From positions 60,219 through 124,218 of the forward strand of contig JAUQXA010000025.1 of assembly GCA_030834895.1 (NCBI GenBank): DNA of 64,000 bases, in the 5' to 3' direction. Position 1 is the first letter of the stretch, and the number at the start of each line of letters is the position of its first letter. The notes beneath the pieces are model-generated. The model was not told the DNA's origin and made no database searches. It saw nothing but the letters and a program-made list of their open reading frames with translations. This document shows, one piece after another, positions 42,535 through 50,879 of this stretch. The DNA is from Anaerolineales bacterium (GTDB taxonomy: Bacteria; Chloroflexota; Anaerolineae; Anaerolineales; Villigracilaceae). Position numbers and translations under genes: made by a program.

Positions 42535-43470
42535 TTAGCCACCAATCGTTGCTTTGATAATCAGCTTGTATCCTTCCTTTTCAAAAGCCGAGGCGACTTT
42601 ATCCTGAAGCTCCTTGCCGGGAGTCAAGGCAATCATATAGCCTCCCCTGCCGCCGCCGGTGACCTTCGCTCCCAGGGCCCCATTTTCCAGAGCCACCTTG
42701 CAAAGGAAATCCAAAATCTCGTGGGACATGTCCATCTCGACCAGCAGCTTGTGGTTCGCGGTCATGACCTCGCCCACGTGTTTCAAGTCACCCGCTTCGA
42801 GCGCCTTCTTCATGTCGGTACCCTGCGAAATGATGGTATCGAGGCGTGACCTGAAAAGTTTGGCATTGTCCTTCTTTTGCACCTCGATGAATTCATCCAA
42901 GGCGGCAGTGTTGGCAGTGATACCGCTGTTGCATAATACGATTTCAAAAGGCTTTGGGGTTTTGATTCTTTCGAAGTTTTGCTTTCCGTCTTTCAGCCAA
43001 AAACGAAGTAGCCCACCGTAAGTCGAGGCGGTGTTGTCCACACCGCTCGCAACCCCATGATAGGGGAATTCTCCCTGCCAGGCTACGTGGTTGATCTGCT
43101 CGACGGAATAGCCCATCTTGAATTCTTCGTTCAATGCGCGGGCAAGCGAAACACAACTAGCGGCGCTGGCGCCTACTCCGCTACCAGCAAGGAGGTTCCC
43201 ACCAACGGTGATCTTGATTGGGTTCTTTTTGACATCGAAGTTCATCACTTCGAGGATGCGATTAATCGAGCCAACCTGTTGTTCCTTCTTCTTTTCCTTG
43301 TATCCCGGAACCTCGATGCGGTTGTCCTCAAGCATCCAGCCTTCGCCGCTGATCCTCTCCGCGGTTGTCACCGTCTCGTAGGAAATCGCCGAGACAATTG
43401 CCGGGACTTCATCCAGCACGAACTGATCGCCTATCAAGATCGTCTTTCCAAAACCTGTTCCTTGAGCCAT
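42535..43470 (-). CDS. GHMP kinase of the mevalonate kinase family
   Basis: The 311-residue protein has the ATP-binding glycine/serine loop ITVGGNLLAGSGVGASAASCVSLARALN (about 87-115). A middle motif reads EFPYHGVASGVDNTASTYGGLLRF, and the GHMP C-motif reads GALGAKVTGGGRGGYMIAL. The pattern fits mevalonate kinase or a close relative acting in the mevalonate route to isoprenoids, which some Chloroflexota use. Its ATG overlaps the stop of the DHH gene by one base (TAATG), so they are coupled. Confidence 0.85.
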   Translation of the reverse strand: MAQGTGFGKTILIGDQFVLDEVPAIVSAISYETVTTAERISGEGWMLEDNRIEVPGYKEKKKEQQVGSINRILEVMNFDVKKNPIKITVGGNLLAGSGVGASAASCVSLARALNEEFKMGYSVEQINHVAWQGEFPYHGVASGVDNTASTYGGLLRFWLKDGKQNFERIKTPKPFEIVLCNSGITANTAALDEFIEVQKKDNAKLFRSRLDTIISQGTDMKKALEAGDLKHVGEVMTANHKLLVEMDMSHEILDFLCKVALENGALGAKVTGGGRGGYMIALTPGKELQDKVASAFEKEGYKLIIKATIGG

Positions 43471-44681
43471 TATGATTCTCCTTGTAGAATTTTTTCCATC
43501 TCGTCGATGAGTTTTTCTTCCTTACCGATGGCTACCGTGGTGGCGGCCGTCAGAGTGTGACAGGCATCGGAGAATCCCCCAAGTTTGCTCGTCGCTTCAG
43601 GGAGGAAGATGTTGAGTCCCATTGCCCGGCCTGCTCTGATCTCCTCTTCCATGTAGGGAGAAACCCGCATGGAAATTTTGACTTCGTTGAATGTGATCGC
43701 GCCGAAGCCGGGGATTTCATCGGGGATGACTTGAAATCCCGCAAGATATTTCTTCGGGTCGATCAAGTCCGTGTCCTTGATCGCATCACAGAATGCGCCG
43801 ATCATTTTTACACCCATCGGAAATAGTCGCTTCTGGACATGGAACCATTGGATGTGAGATTCCTGCTTTAACTCCCCCGCCCGAAGCCTGGCGACTTCTT
43901 CATCGAATATTCTCGTGCGGACGGCTTTTAATTCCTCCACCATACGGTCTGACTCAGGGGAAACTCCTTCGAGGCATACCTTGACTGCCGTGTCCGGTCC
44001 TTTTTGGTAATAGCCCGCGCCGCCCAACAAATCGAGATAGTCGCTCAATTCGAGAACAGGGACGAGTCCTTTCGGACTTGTCAAAAAGTACTGCTCTCCT
44101 TTTTCATGCTTCCTGATCTCCATCCGTCCCTGTTGAACGGCTTCGAGGGTAACCTCCCGGTTCTGGCTCACCAACTCACCGTCCACGAAAAAACCATCAC
44201 CGACCGCGCCGATGGCCGCAGCGTAGGCCAAATCACGGTTGACGGAATCCATCGTCCGCGCGAAAAGATAACAGGTAGTCGAGGCAGAGATGTCCCGATC
44301 CCCTTTCAGTCCGAACAGGTCAGGGTCAAGGTTGTGGACCATCGGGTCGGTGGAAGGCTCAGCCACATGGTGATCCAAAATTAGTGTGAGGTTTCGTCCA
44401 CGATTTAAGTCAGAAAGCAGGGGTGCGATCCTGCCCGCAAAATCGGCAAAGACGAGAAGTTTCCCCTCCTGCTCAAAAATCTTTTTCAGCACGGCGGGAT
44501 ATGGCTTTTCCAAACAAAAGCGCCTGACTTGAAATCCTTCCCTTTCAAACGCGCGGGTGAGAATGGTCCCGGATGTGAGTCCATCGGCATCATTGTGGTG
44601 AAAGACCTGAACCGTTTTATCGGGCCATTGCCTGACTTCCCGAATGGAATGTTGCATTGCATCGATTAAGTAATTCAGCAT
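43470..44681 (-). CDS. DHH-family phosphoesterase (RecJ-like)
   Basis: The 403-residue protein has the DHH motifs FHHNDADGLTSGTIL (motif I), LLVFADFAG (II), LTLILDHHVAEP (III, D-H-H) and AYAAAIGAVGDGFF (IV), all metal ligands intact. The C-terminal region (PGFGAITFNEVKISMRVS) stands in the place of a DHHA1 domain. Activity is likely on single-stranded nucleic acid or small nucleotides. It is unusual to find it coupled to an isoprenoid kinase. Confidence 0.85.
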   Translation of the reverse strand: MLNYLIDAMQHSIREVRQWPDKTVQVFHHNDADGLTSGTILTRAFEREGFQVRRFCLEKPYPAVLKKIFEQEGKLLVFADFAGRIAPLLSDLNRGRNLTLILDHHVAEPSTDPMVHNLDPDLFGLKGDRDISASTTCYLFARTMDSVNRDLAYAAAIGAVGDGFFVDGELVSQNREVTLEAVQQGRMEIRKHEKGEQYFLTSPKGLVPVLELSDYLDLLGGAGYYQKGPDTAVKVCLEGVSPESDRMVEELKAVRTRIFDEEVARLRAGELKQESHIQWFHVQKRLFPMGVKMIGAFCDAIKDTDLIDPKKYLAGFQVIPDEIPGFGAITFNEVKISMRVSPYMEEEIRAGRAMGLNIFLPEATSKLGGFSDACHTLTAATTVAIGKEEKLIDEMEKILQGES

Positions 44682-44786
44682 GATTCTCCTTTGTCAGAAG
44701 AGGACAAGGTTGCCTGGTTTATACCCGAAAAAATTATAATCCAAACAGTTGCGGGTTGGACTTTTTTTACCAGTTCGCTTTTCGTT

Positions 44787-44792
44787 TATAAT
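44787..44792 (+). promoter_or_regulatory. -10 box directly before the glycosyltransferase start
   Basis: TATAAT ends 8 bases before the ATG at 44801 and no ribosome-binding site is present, so the transcript should start at or next to the ATG. The same 8-base spacing is seen before the aspS leader and the iron-sulfur protein gene. Confidence 0.6.
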
Positions 44793-44800
44793 CTGTTCCT

Positions 44801-45484
44801 ATGAAACTATCTGTCATAATCCCTGTCTATAATGAAGTGGAAAGCATACAAGTCATTTTGAAACGCGTGCGGGAACAAAACCTGGCCCATGAGATCGTGG
44901 TCGTGGACGACGGCTCGAAGGACGGCACGCGCGACGTATTAAAAGAACTGGATGGCAAAGGCGGTGTGCGGGTCATCCTGCATGAGCACAACAAGGGCAA
45001 AGGCGCGGCAGTCCGCACTGGAATGGCGGCGGCGCTGGGCGATGTATTGCTGATTCAGGATGCCGACCTGGAATATGATCCGCGCGATTACCCAACCCTG
45101 CTCAAACCAATCGAAGAGGGCATTGCCGACGTGGTCTACGGCTCGCGTTTTATGGGGGGCGCGCGCCGAGTCGCCATGTTCTGGCACATGGTCGCCAACC
45201 AGATGCTGACCTTCATGACCAACATCCTGTACAACACCATCCTGACCGACATGGAAACCGGCTACAAGGTCTTCCGCCGCGAGGTCCTCAACGGCATGGT
45301 GCTGCACGCCAACAGCTTCGACTTCGAACCTGAGTTTACAGCCAAGATCCTCAAGCGCAACTTCCGTATTTTCGAGGTACCGATCACCTTCAACCCGCGC
45401 GATTACACGCAGGGAAAGAAGATCAAACTGCATGATGCCTTCGAGGCCGTGTGGACGTTGATCAAGTATCGGTTTGTGGAGTAG
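44801..45484 (+). CDS. Family 2 glycosyltransferase (dolichyl-phosphate-mannose-synthase-like)
   Basis: The 227-residue GT-A protein starts MKLSVIIPVYNEVESIQVILKRV. It has the nucleotide-binding VVDDGSKDGTRDVL and the metal motif LLIQDADLEYDPRDYP, followed by VVYGSRFMGGARR and TDMETGYKVFRREVL. It has no C-terminal membrane helices, unlike many relatives. It likely transfers a sugar to a polyprenyl phosphate on the cytoplasmic face. Confidence 0.92.
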   Translation: MKLSVIIPVYNEVESIQVILKRVREQNLAHEIVVVDDGSKDGTRDVLKELDGKGGVRVILHEHNKGKGAAVRTGMAAALGDVLLIQDADLEYDPRDYPTLLKPIEEGIADVVYGSRFMGGARRVAMFWHMVANQMLTFMTNILYNTILTDMETGYKVFRREVLNGMVLHANSFDFEPEFTAKILKRNFRIFEVPITFNPRDYTQGKKIKLHDAFEAVWTLIKYRFVE

Positions 45485-45492
45485 AAACCGTT

Positions 45493-45532
45493 CCGTATAA
45501 GACGCCGAAAGAAGGTCTTATACGGATTTTTT
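45493..45532 (+). terminator. Terminator after the glycosyltransferase
   Basis: CCGTATAAGAC (45493-45503) and GTCTTATACGG (45515-45525) are perfect arms followed by ATTTTTTATTT. Confidence 0.92.
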
Positions 45533-45680
45533 ATTTAAGCCTGCCTCCAAATCCTGTCTACGCCTGGTTTCCAAAAACGCTGCTCCAAACATCTGAATCC
45601 GTTATACAATATAAGTGACCATGGCTTTGCGATTTTGAGCCCCTTTTCAACCCGTGATCGACAAGGAAAGGAGATGTCCC

Positions 45681-45878
45681 ATGATTCAGCTGACGCTCAT
45701 AGAGGAAGAACGGGAAGTGTTGTTCGACATTCTCGAAAACGACATCGCCGAACTGCGGATGGAAATCTCGGATACGCACAGGAAGGAATACCGCGAGATG
45801 CTGAAACATCGCGAGTCCTTGATGAAAAGCATTCAGCAGAAGTTGCAACAGACGGAAGTGGAACCAGCCGCCGCTTGA
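45681..45878 (+). CDS. Small helical protein of unknown function
   Basis: The 65-residue protein (MIQLTLIEEEREVLFDILENDIAELRMEISDTHRKEYREMLKHRESLMKSI...) is almost all helix and probably a helical hairpin or coiled coil. An AAAGGAGATG ribosome-binding site precedes the ATG at 45681; the upstream in-frame ATG at 45654 has none. I have no function. Charge pattern and ribosome site make it a believable gene. Confidence 0.65.
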   Translation: MIQLTLIEEEREVLFDILENDIAELRMEISDTHRKEYREMLKHRESLMKSIQQKLQQTEVEPAAA

Positions 45879-46042
45879 TCGAATCCCCGCCGGTTTCCCG
45901 TCACAATTCAATTTGACCTTTTTAGCCCAATCAGGTTGGGGGAGAATATTTGCGGCAAAAAGCAGGTTTGCAACATGAGGGGGTAAAATTGCGTATGGTA
46001 AGATGAAATAACAATCCACCGCGCGCAAAGCGAGATTTTCAG

Positions 46043-46987
46043 ATGAGCGACATCCCTGCAATCGAGGTTCTGAATTTATACAAGTCTTTCGGGGAAAACC
46101 ATGCCGTTCAAGGCGTTAGTTTCCAGGTCAGTCAGGGCGAGATTTTCAGCCTGCTCGGTCCCAACGGGGCGGGCAAGACGACAACCATTTCCATGCTTTC
46201 CTGCCTGCTGCGACCCAACGACGGCGACGCCCATGTGATGGGACATTCCATCCGCTCGGATCAAAATGGCGTCAAATCGGTGCTGGGGGTGGTGCCGCAG
46301 GAAATCGCCCTGTACGAAGACCTGACTGCCCGCGAGAACCTGACCTTTTGGGGAAAGATGTACAACCTGCGCGGCTCGAAACTCAAGTCACGGGTGGACG
46401 AAGTTTTAGATGTCATTGGTCTGCGCGACAGAGCCAATGAGCGGGTGGGCAAATATTCGGGCGGGATGAAGCGGCGCGTCAACATCGGCGTGGCGCTTTT
46501 GCACAAGCCCAAGGTCATTTACATGGACGAACCAACCGTCGGCATCGACCCGCAATCGCGGCGCAACATTCTCGACAGCGTGGTCAGGTTGAAGGACGAA
46601 GGCATGACCGTCCTCTACACCACCCATTACATGGAGGAGGCGGACGAACTCTCCGACCACATCGGCATCATGGATCACGGCAAGTTGATCGCCTGCGGCA
46701 CAAACGATGAACTGGTCAAGCTGGTGGGACAGCAAACCCGCATCGACCTGACCTTGAATGCGCGCGTCGAAGAAGTGATGTCAGCCTGGCGGGAGGTCGA
46801 AGGCGTATCTCAGGTTACGGCGGAGGATGGCGTGGTGACGGTTCTGGTCAATGACAGCAACCTTGTCCTGCCGCATCTGTTCGAGGCGGCGGCGCATTTC
46901 TCCGCCCGTATCACCTCGGTGGACATCCGCGAGCCGAATCTCGAAGCAGTGTTTTTACATCTGACGGGGCGGGCGTTGCGTGATTGA
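46043..46987 (+). CDS. ABC-2 exporter ATPase
   Basis: The 314-residue protein has Walker A GPNGAGKTT (39-47), Q-loop VVPQEIALYEDLTARENL, signature KYSGGMKRRVNIGVAL (about 137-152), Walker B VIYMDEPTVGIDP, and the H-loop in LYTTHYMEEADELSD. The extra C-terminal domain (about 220-314) is typical of DrrA/CcmA-like ATPases that drive ABC-2 exporters. It heads an operon with two ABC-2 permeases. Confidence 0.94.
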   Translation: MSDIPAIEVLNLYKSFGENHAVQGVSFQVSQGEIFSLLGPNGAGKTTTISMLSCLLRPNDGDAHVMGHSIRSDQNGVKSVLGVVPQEIALYEDLTARENLTFWGKMYNLRGSKLKSRVDEVLDVIGLRDRANERVGKYSGGMKRRVNIGVALLHKPKVIYMDEPTVGIDPQSRRNILDSVVRLKDEGMTVLYTTHYMEEADELSDHIGIMDHGKLIACGTNDELVKLVGQQTRIDLTLNARVEEVMSAWREVEGVSQVTAEDGVVTVLVNDSNLVLPHLFEAAAHFSARITSVDIREPNLEAVFLHLTGRALRD

Positions 46988-47019
46988 CGACACCTGCACT
47001 TGCGTGTTGGTGCAAGTGT

Positions 47020-47070
47020 GGACGATAGACCGTAGACAGGTCCATCGTCCACGGTCCATGGTCCGTCCTC
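47020..47070. repeat. Spacer repeat of GGACGATAGACC / GTCCATGGTCC units
   Basis: It lies between the ATPase and the first permease and forms imperfect hairpins. It is related to the segment inside moeA at 4871-4926. A smaller hairpin CACTTGC...GCAAGTG precedes it at about 46997-47018. Confidence 0.5.
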
Positions 47071-47080
47071 AGAGGAACCC

Positions 47081-48382
47081 ATGAAAGCATTTGATATCGC
47101 ACTCAAAGACATGACCCGTTCCTTCCGCAGCGTATTCGCGGTGGTCTTTATGTTCGGCGTGCCGCTGTTGGTGACAGGCATGTTCTATTTCATGTTCGGC
47201 AACATCGCCGGCGAAGGCGGCTTCGACCTGCCGAGAACCAAAGTCATTATCGCCAACCTCGACGAGGGCGGACCCAAATTCCAGGTTAACCCGAAGAACA
47301 TCCCCGGCGGAAAGAAAGCCGACACGATGGGAGAGCTGGTCGTCAGCATCCTGCAAAGCGACGAGATGGCAGACCTGATCGAGGTCACGCTGACCGACAG
47401 TGCAGAGTCAGCCCACAGCGCGGTGGATAACCAGGATGCGCAGGTGGCGGTCATCATCCCGAAGGATTTCTCAGACAAATTTGCCGACGTGGACGAGGAA
47501 GCCTCTATCGAGTTTTATCAGGACCCCACGTTGACGATTGGTCCCGCCATTATGAAAGCCATCCTCAACCGCTTTATGGATGGGATGGCGGGAGTCAAGA
47601 TCGCCGTGAACGTCTTTTTGGATGAAGCGGATGAGAGCCAGCGCGGACTCGCGGGACAGGTGGTGCAACAATACCTGAAGGTGTCTCTCGCTGAAAGCGA
47701 CGACATGGAAGAGGAACTGCTCGAGGTGCGCAGTCCAGCGGGCACACAGAGCAAAGAGGAAGAGACCCAGAATATTTTACTCAGCATCGTCGGTCCGATC
47801 ATGGGCGGGATGATGGTGTTCTACGCCTACTACACCGGCGCATCCGCGGCGGAGAGCATTCTCAGGGAGGAGGAAGAACGCACGCTGCCACGCCTGTTCA
47901 CCACGCCGACATCCCAGGCGACCATCCTGACCGGCAAACTGCTCTCAGTGTTCCTGACCGTCTGTGTGCAGGTGGTGGTGCTGCTCATCGCGGCGCACCT
48001 GCTGTTTGGAATCCAATGGGGCGCCATCCTCCCCGTGACTTTGATGGCAGCCGGGATTATCGTCAGCGCGTCGTCGTTCGGGGTCTTCGTCAACTCCTTC
48101 CTCAAGAACAGCAAACAGGGCGGCGTACTGTTCGGCGGCGTGCTGACCGTGACCGGCATGTTGGGCATGATCAAGATCTTCGCCATGAATTCCCCCATCG
48201 CACAGACGATGGGCGACACAGTCTCCCTGCTGGTTCCGCAAGGTTGGGCGGTGCGCGGGTTGATCCAGTCGATGAATGGCGAGCCGCTCGAAAGTATTTT
48301 GCCCACCCTGCTGGCTTCGCTCGTGTGGAGCGCGGCGTTCTTCGTCGTCGGCGTGTGGAGATTCAATAGACGGTATGCGTAA
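47081..48382 (+). CDS. ABC-2 type permease
   Basis: The 433-residue protein has an N-terminal helix (about 18-42), a long extracytoplasmic loop (about 45-235) and five C-terminal helices from about 238, with ESILREEEERTLPRLFTTPTSQATILTGKLLSVF, the coupling segment conserved in ABC-2 permeases. It is likely a half of a heterodimeric exporter for lipids, peptides or drugs. The cargo is unknown. Confidence 0.9.
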   Translation: MKAFDIALKDMTRSFRSVFAVVFMFGVPLLVTGMFYFMFGNIAGEGGFDLPRTKVIIANLDEGGPKFQVNPKNIPGGKKADTMGELVVSILQSDEMADLIEVTLTDSAESAHSAVDNQDAQVAVIIPKDFSDKFADVDEEASIEFYQDPTLTIGPAIMKAILNRFMDGMAGVKIAVNVFLDEADESQRGLAGQVVQQYLKVSLAESDDMEEELLEVRSPAGTQSKEEETQNILLSIVGPIMGGMMVFYAYYTGASAAESILREEEERTLPRLFTTPTSQATILTGKLLSVFLTVCVQVVVLLIAAHLLFGIQWGAILPVTLMAAGIIVSASSFGVFVNSFLKNSKQGGVLFGGVLTVTGMLGMIKIFAMNSPIAQTMGDTVSLLVPQGWAVRGLIQSMNGEPLESILPTLLASLVWSAAFFVVGVWRFNRRYA

Positions 48383-48390
48383 CTTTGCCC

Positions 48391-48423
48391 TGCTCTGTTG
48401 GGGGCTAAGCCCCCAACAGAGCA
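48391..48423. repeat. Perfect hairpin between the two permease genes
   Basis: TGCTCTGTTGGGGGC (48391-48405) and GCCCCCAACAGAGCA (48409-48423) pair over 15 bases with a 3-base centre. No T-run follows and the next gene belongs to the same operon, so it more likely tunes RNA stability or is a mobile-type repeat. Confidence 0.6.
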
Positions 48424-48447
48424 AATAGTGAGATTTCAGGAAAAATC

Positions 48448-49647
48448 ATGCTTCGTATTTTAGACATTGCCTTCAAAGACCTGCTGCAACTTTCGCGCGA
48501 TTTCAAGGTCTTCATGTTCCTGCTCATCATGCCGGTTGTGTTCACCTTCCTCTTCGGCTTTGCCTTCGGCGGATTTGGCGGAAACGATTCGGACTCGCGC
48601 CTGCCCGTTGGCTATCTCTCGCAGGACGATCACTGGGTCACGGATGAACTTCACAGCCTGTTGGATAAGTCTGAGGTCATCCGCTTACAGGATAATGTTT
48701 TTCTTTCCGCTGCCGACTTCGAGAAGCTGGTCGCGGACGGAAATTTGGCGGCTGTGGTCATCGTCCCGGACGGATACGGCAAGGCTGTGCTGAAAAACAA
48801 AACCGTCCGCCTGAGCGTGATTGCGGATACCGGCTCCCCAGCCTGGACGACGGTCGAAGCGGAGTTGCTCAGCCTGACCAGCCGTCTCGACGGGGCAGTC
48901 CGCACGGCAGACATCATGGAGAGCATGGACTTGAAAGGCGTGCCATTCGATTACGCCTTCGAGCAGACCATCTCCGCGTGGGATGAGCCGCCGATCACGA
49001 TCCGCGAAACTTCGAGCATGGCTCTCGAAGAAATGGACGACTCGAACGAGGCGCTGGCACATACGTCGCCGGGGATGATGCAGCAGTTTGCCATCGCGGG
49101 GCTGCTGACCGCGGCGCAGATCATCGTCGCCGAGCGCAAGTCACGGACACTTCAACGCCTGTTGACCACGGACACGCGCCGCATCCACGTGGTGCTGGGT
49201 CACTACCTGGCGATCTTCCTGCTGATCTTCACCCAGTTCATCACCCTGATCACATTCGGTCAACTCGTGTTGAAAGTGGGATATTTCCGCGTGCCGGAAG
49301 CGACCCTGCTGGTGGCGTTTTGCGCGGCGTTGTGCATCTCGGCTATGGGTCTGCTGATCGGGATCCTGGCGAAGACCGAGGAGCAAGCCATCGTTTTTTC
49401 GCTGGTGCCGATGTTCGTGTTCGCGGGACTGGGCGGGGCGTGGGTCCCGCTCGAAGTGACGGGAGCGACCTTCCAGGTCATTGGGCATTTCACGCCCATC
49501 GCCTGGGGCATGGACGGTTTCGAGAACATCGTCGCCCGCGGGCTGGGATTTGAGTCCGTGCTGATACCGTCCGCGGCGCTGGCGGGCTATGCCTTGTTTT
49601 TCTTCACGCTGGCTGTGTGGAGGTTGTACGTTTCGGAGGAGAAGTGA
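48448..49647 (+). CDS. ABC-2 type permease, second subunit
   Basis: The 399-residue protein has the same topology as its neighbour: an N-terminal helix (about 20-42), a large external loop and five C-terminal helices. The coupling region reads AAQIIVAERKSRTLQRLLTTDTRRIHVVLGHYLAIF, and late motifs are GGAWVPLEVTGATFQVIGHFTPIAWGMDGFENIVARG. It probably forms the heterodimer partner of the preceding permease. It is the last core gene before the integron. Confidence 0.9.
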   Translation: MLRILDIAFKDLLQLSRDFKVFMFLLIMPVVFTFLFGFAFGGFGGNDSDSRLPVGYLSQDDHWVTDELHSLLDKSEVIRLQDNVFLSAADFEKLVADGNLAAVVIVPDGYGKAVLKNKTVRLSVIADTGSPAWTTVEAELLSLTSRLDGAVRTADIMESMDLKGVPFDYAFEQTISAWDEPPITIRETSSMALEEMDDSNEALAHTSPGMMQQFAIAGLLTAAQIIVAERKSRTLQRLLTTDTRRIHVVLGHYLAIFLLIFTQFITLITFGQLVLKVGYFRVPEATLLVAFCAALCISAMGLLIGILAKTEEQAIVFSLVPMFVFAGLGGAWVPLEVTGATFQVIGHFTPIAWGMDGFENIVARGLGFESVLIPSAALAGYALFFFTLAVWRLYVSEEK

Positions 49648-49690
49648 GTTTACAGGTGTGTCAGTACAGTCGGAAAGTGGAGATTAGAGA

Positions 49691-50659
49691 TTAGTTGTCC
49701 AATGGGGATTTGACGGCCAGCCCGCCGCGTTGGAGGACATGGGTGTAAATCATGGTGGTTTTGACGTCTTTGTGTCCGAGAAGTTCCTGAACAGTTCGTA
49801 TGTCATAGCCAGATTGTAGGAGGTGGGTGGCGAAGGAATGGCGAAAAGTATGGGGGGTGACGCGCTTATCCACTTTCGCGATGCGGGTGGCGTTGCGAAT
49901 TTCTTTTTGGAGGGCGGTTTCGTGAATGTGATGGCGGCGGGTTATGCCAGTTTCAGGGTCGGTGAAGAGAGTGGAGGCGGGGAAGAGGTATTGCCAAATC
50001 CACTGTTTGTGGGCAGTCGGAAATTTTTTGTCCAGCCCATAAGGCATGTAAACAGAGCCAAACCCTTTGGCAACGTCTTTTCTGTGGATGGCGTTGACGT
50101 TTTCAAGATGCTGGCGCAATGTGGCAATGATGCTGTCGGGGAGCATGGTCACACGGTCATCACCGCCCTTGCCATCGAATACGAGGATGTGGTGATTTTC
50201 GAAGTCGATATCCTTGACGCGAAGGCGGAGGCATTCCATTAACCGCAGTCCACTGCCGTACATGATTTGCGCCATGAGTTTGTAGGGTTGACTCATGTTG
50301 GCAATAATGGCGCGGGCTTCATCTTTGGACAGAACTGTGGGGACGCGTTTGCCTTTTTTGGGGCGGATGAACTCAAGGGAGCTTTGATCCAGGTTGATGT
50401 TGAGAATGCTGCGATAGAGGAAGAGGATTGCGCTGATGGCCTGGTTCTGGGTGGAGGCGGAGGCTTTGCGTTCGACGACGAGGTGAGTGATAAACTGGTT
50501 GATCTCAGCGACGCCCATTTCACGCGGGTGGCGTTTGTTGTGAAAGAGAATATATTCCCGAACCCAATGAAGGTAGGTTTTTTCGGTGCGTGGAGAATAT
50601 TGCTTGAGGCGGATGGCATCCCGGAGTTGGTCGAGGAGTTTCTTTGGTTTTTGTTCCAT
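49691..50659 (-). CDS. intI: Integron integrase
   Basis: The 322-residue tyrosine recombinase has a core-binding domain (1-100) and a catalytic domain with Arg139 (YGSGLR), Lys164, His270-x-x-Arg273 (TPHTFRH), His296 (LLGHKD) and Tyr305 (TTMIYTHV) all present. The region about 191-250, with W-I-W-Q-Y-L-F-P-A and H-H-I-H-E, is the extra patch found only in integron integrases and needed to bind folded single-stranded attC. It separates this protein from XerC/XerD. It inserts cassettes at attI and excises them at attC. Intact motifs suggest it is functional. Two palindromes overlap its upstream region. Confidence 0.95.
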   Translation of the reverse strand: MEQKPKKLLDQLRDAIRLKQYSPRTEKTYLHWVREYILFHNKRHPREMGVAEINQFITHLVVERKASASTQNQAISAILFLYRSILNINLDQSSLEFIRPKKGKRVPTVLSKDEARAIIANMSQPYKLMAQIMYGSGLRLMECLRLRVKDIDFENHHILVFDGKGGDDRVTMLPDSIIATLRQHLENVNAIHRKDVAKGFGSVYMPYGLDKKFPTAHKQWIWQYLFPASTLFTDPETGITRRHHIHETALQKEIRNATRIAKVDKRVTPHTFRHSFATHLLQSGYDIRTVQELLGHKDVKTTMIYTHVLQRGGLAVKSPLDN

Positions 50660-50714
50660 TTCTTGCCCTCAAGGGAAGGTGAAAGTATAATAACGGCATG
50701 GAGAATATAAGGTA

Positions 50715-50738
50715 TTATACAGCCAAACGGCTGTATAA
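50715..50738. promoter_or_regulatory. Palindromic operator candidate near the intI start
   Basis: TTATACAGCC and GGCTGTATAA are perfect 10-base arms around AAAC. On the minus strand its end overlaps a TATAAT hexamer (50714-50719) that could be the intI -10. The half-site is shared with the palindrome in Pc. Confidence 0.6.
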
Positions 50739-50747
50739 CGCCCCAAT

Positions 50748-50776
50748 TTGGGGGTTTATACAGCGTGCTGTATAAA
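50748..50776 (+). promoter_or_regulatory. Candidate cassette promoter Pc with operator in its spacer
   Basis: TTGGGG (50748-50753), 17 bases, then TATAAA (50771-50776) point rightward, and the RNA start would fall at the attI crossover. A perfect palindrome, TTTATACAGC and GCTGTATAAA around two bases, occupies 50755-50776. A small CCCCAA-T-TTGGGG palindrome precedes it (50741-50753). Confidence 0.55.
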
Positions 50777-50778
50777 TC

Positions 50779-50788
50779 ATAGTTAGGC
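50779..50788 (+). other. attI crossover / first cassette boundary
   Basis: G-TTAGGC at 50782-50788 is the core where cassettes enter. Its TTAGGC(GG) is the reverse complement of GCCTAA in the first attC at 52320. The full attI site would extend left towards intI, within 50660-50788; its integrase-binding repeats cannot be assigned with certainty. Confidence 0.75.
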
Positions 50789-50879
50789 GGCTCAACGTTA
50801 TGTATGATGTTAACACCAATGGAAAGGGATAATCCCGTAGTCATTTTTTCTGCCTGGGAACAAAAAGGGAAGGGCTTCT

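Noticed and set aside
49691..50659. The recombinase as a XerC/XerD or phage integrase
   Set aside because: It has the additional W-x-W-Q-Y-L-F-P / H-H-I-H-E patch of integron integrases and sits next to an attI-like core and attC array.
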